From assembly GCA_945906015.1 (NCBI GenBank), contig CAMDQV010000110.1, forward strand, positions 1 through 6,918: DNA of 6,918 bases, written 5' to 3'. Positions 6,728 through 6,918 of the stretch are shown piece after piece. Source of the DNA: Pedobacter schmidteae. Lineage in GTDB: Bacteria > Bacteroidota > Bacteroidia > Sphingobacteriales > Sphingobacteriaceae. Position 1 is the first letter of the stretch. Each line of letters starts with the position of its first letter. The notes beneath the pieces are model-generated. The model made no database searches, was not told the DNA's origin, and saw only the letters and a program-made list of their open reading frames with translations. A program made the translations under genes and the position numbers.

Positions 6728-6761
6728 TTGATAGATGGTTTTCCATATACTCGTAATATTG
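6728..6761 (+). promoter_or_regulatory. Possible promoter of the oxidoreductase gene
   Basis: TAATATTG (6754-6761) matches seven of eight positions of TAnnTTTG, with a TTG at 6728-6730 and a 23-bp spacer, at the upper limit of the usual range. It lies 38 bp upstream of the ATG at 6800 and downstream of the murA terminator, a sensible position. The match is weak enough to arise by chance in AT-rich DNA. Confidence 0.3.
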
Positions 6762-6799
6762 CTTAGACATACCTCAAAAACACGTATCAATTACTATTT

Positions 6800-6918
6800 A
6801 TGAACATTGTCATAATAGGAAATGGCATTACCGGTATTACCTGCGCCCGAAATATACGCAAGAAAAATGCTGATGCCACAATTACGGTAATCTCTGAAGA
6901 GAGCAAACATTTCTATTC
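6800..6918 (+). CDS. FAD/NAD(P)-binding oxidoreductase, N-terminal fragment
   Basis: An ATG at 6800 opens a frame that runs off the right edge after 39 complete codons. The fragment starts MNIVIIGNGITGITCARNIR: a hydrophobic beta strand followed by the dinucleotide-binding signature GxGxxG (Gly7, Gly9, Gly12), as in FAD-binding Rossmann folds. A second strand ATITVIS ends before Glu33-Glu34, where such folds usually place the acidic residue that binds the adenosine ribose. Family resemblance is to NADH dehydrogenase, nitrite-reductase-like and pyridine nucleotide-disulfide oxidoreductases, with FAD in the first site. The electron donor and acceptor cannot be told from this fragment. The gene is preceded by a 228-bp gap with a terminator and a possible promoter, so it is probably a separate transcription unit from murA. 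No signal peptide is seen. Confidence 0.75.
   Translation, partial: MNIVIIGNGITGITCARNIRKKNADATITVISEESKHFY

Noticed and set aside
1..6918. CRISPR array, tRNA/rRNA genes, insertion sequence, or phage/defence module
   Set aside because: I saw no spaced repeats, cloverleaf or rRNA-like sequence, transposase motifs, long terminal inverted repeats or defence domains. The genes present are housekeeping types.

Overview
The window reads as an ordinary chromosomal housekeeping segment from an AT-rich member of the Bacteroidota, plausibly a Sphingobacteriales/Cytophagales-type lineage (lineage inferred, not proven). Three things point there. A DUF4290 gene lies directly upstream of murA. MurA has the PGGD active-site loop. 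Promoter-like TAnnTTTG elements occur, and starts lack a Shine-Dalgarno motif and are preceded by A/T-rich leaders.

Layout, left to right. (1) The 3' end of a dipeptide epimerase gene (enolase superfamily) enters from the left on the + strand. (2) A perfect 14-bp inverted repeat sits in the 55-bp gap and probably terminates both this gene and the convergent one. (3) An M20-family dipeptidase is encoded on the - strand; a TAnnTTTG promoter places its start at 1702 rather than at the longest open frame. (4) A 381-bp divergent intergenic region holds small hairpins but no supportable gene. (5) A UvrD/PcrA-type DNA helicase is read from a TTG start on the + strand. (6) A DUF4290 protein with an Asn/Arg/Gln/Gly-rich tail follows after 63 bp with its own likely promoter. 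(7) murA follows after 150 bp. (8) A 228-bp gap carries a terminator-like structure, and then the first 39 codons of an FAD/NAD(P)-binding oxidoreductase run off the right edge.

Functionally, murA makes the first committed precursor of peptidoglycan. The epimerase and dipeptidase could both act on short peptides, including those released from the cell wall, but they are convergent, so this is only a thematic link. The helicase serves DNA repair and replication-transcription conflicts. DUF4290 has no known function.

I looked for an undescribed system (arrays, mobile elements, clustered unknown genes, overprinted ORFs) and did not find one. The points most worth a second look are the Asp in place of the catalytic-loop Cys in MurA, the uncharacterised DUF4290 protein beside it, the TTG start of the helicase, and the interleaved inverted repeats after murA.
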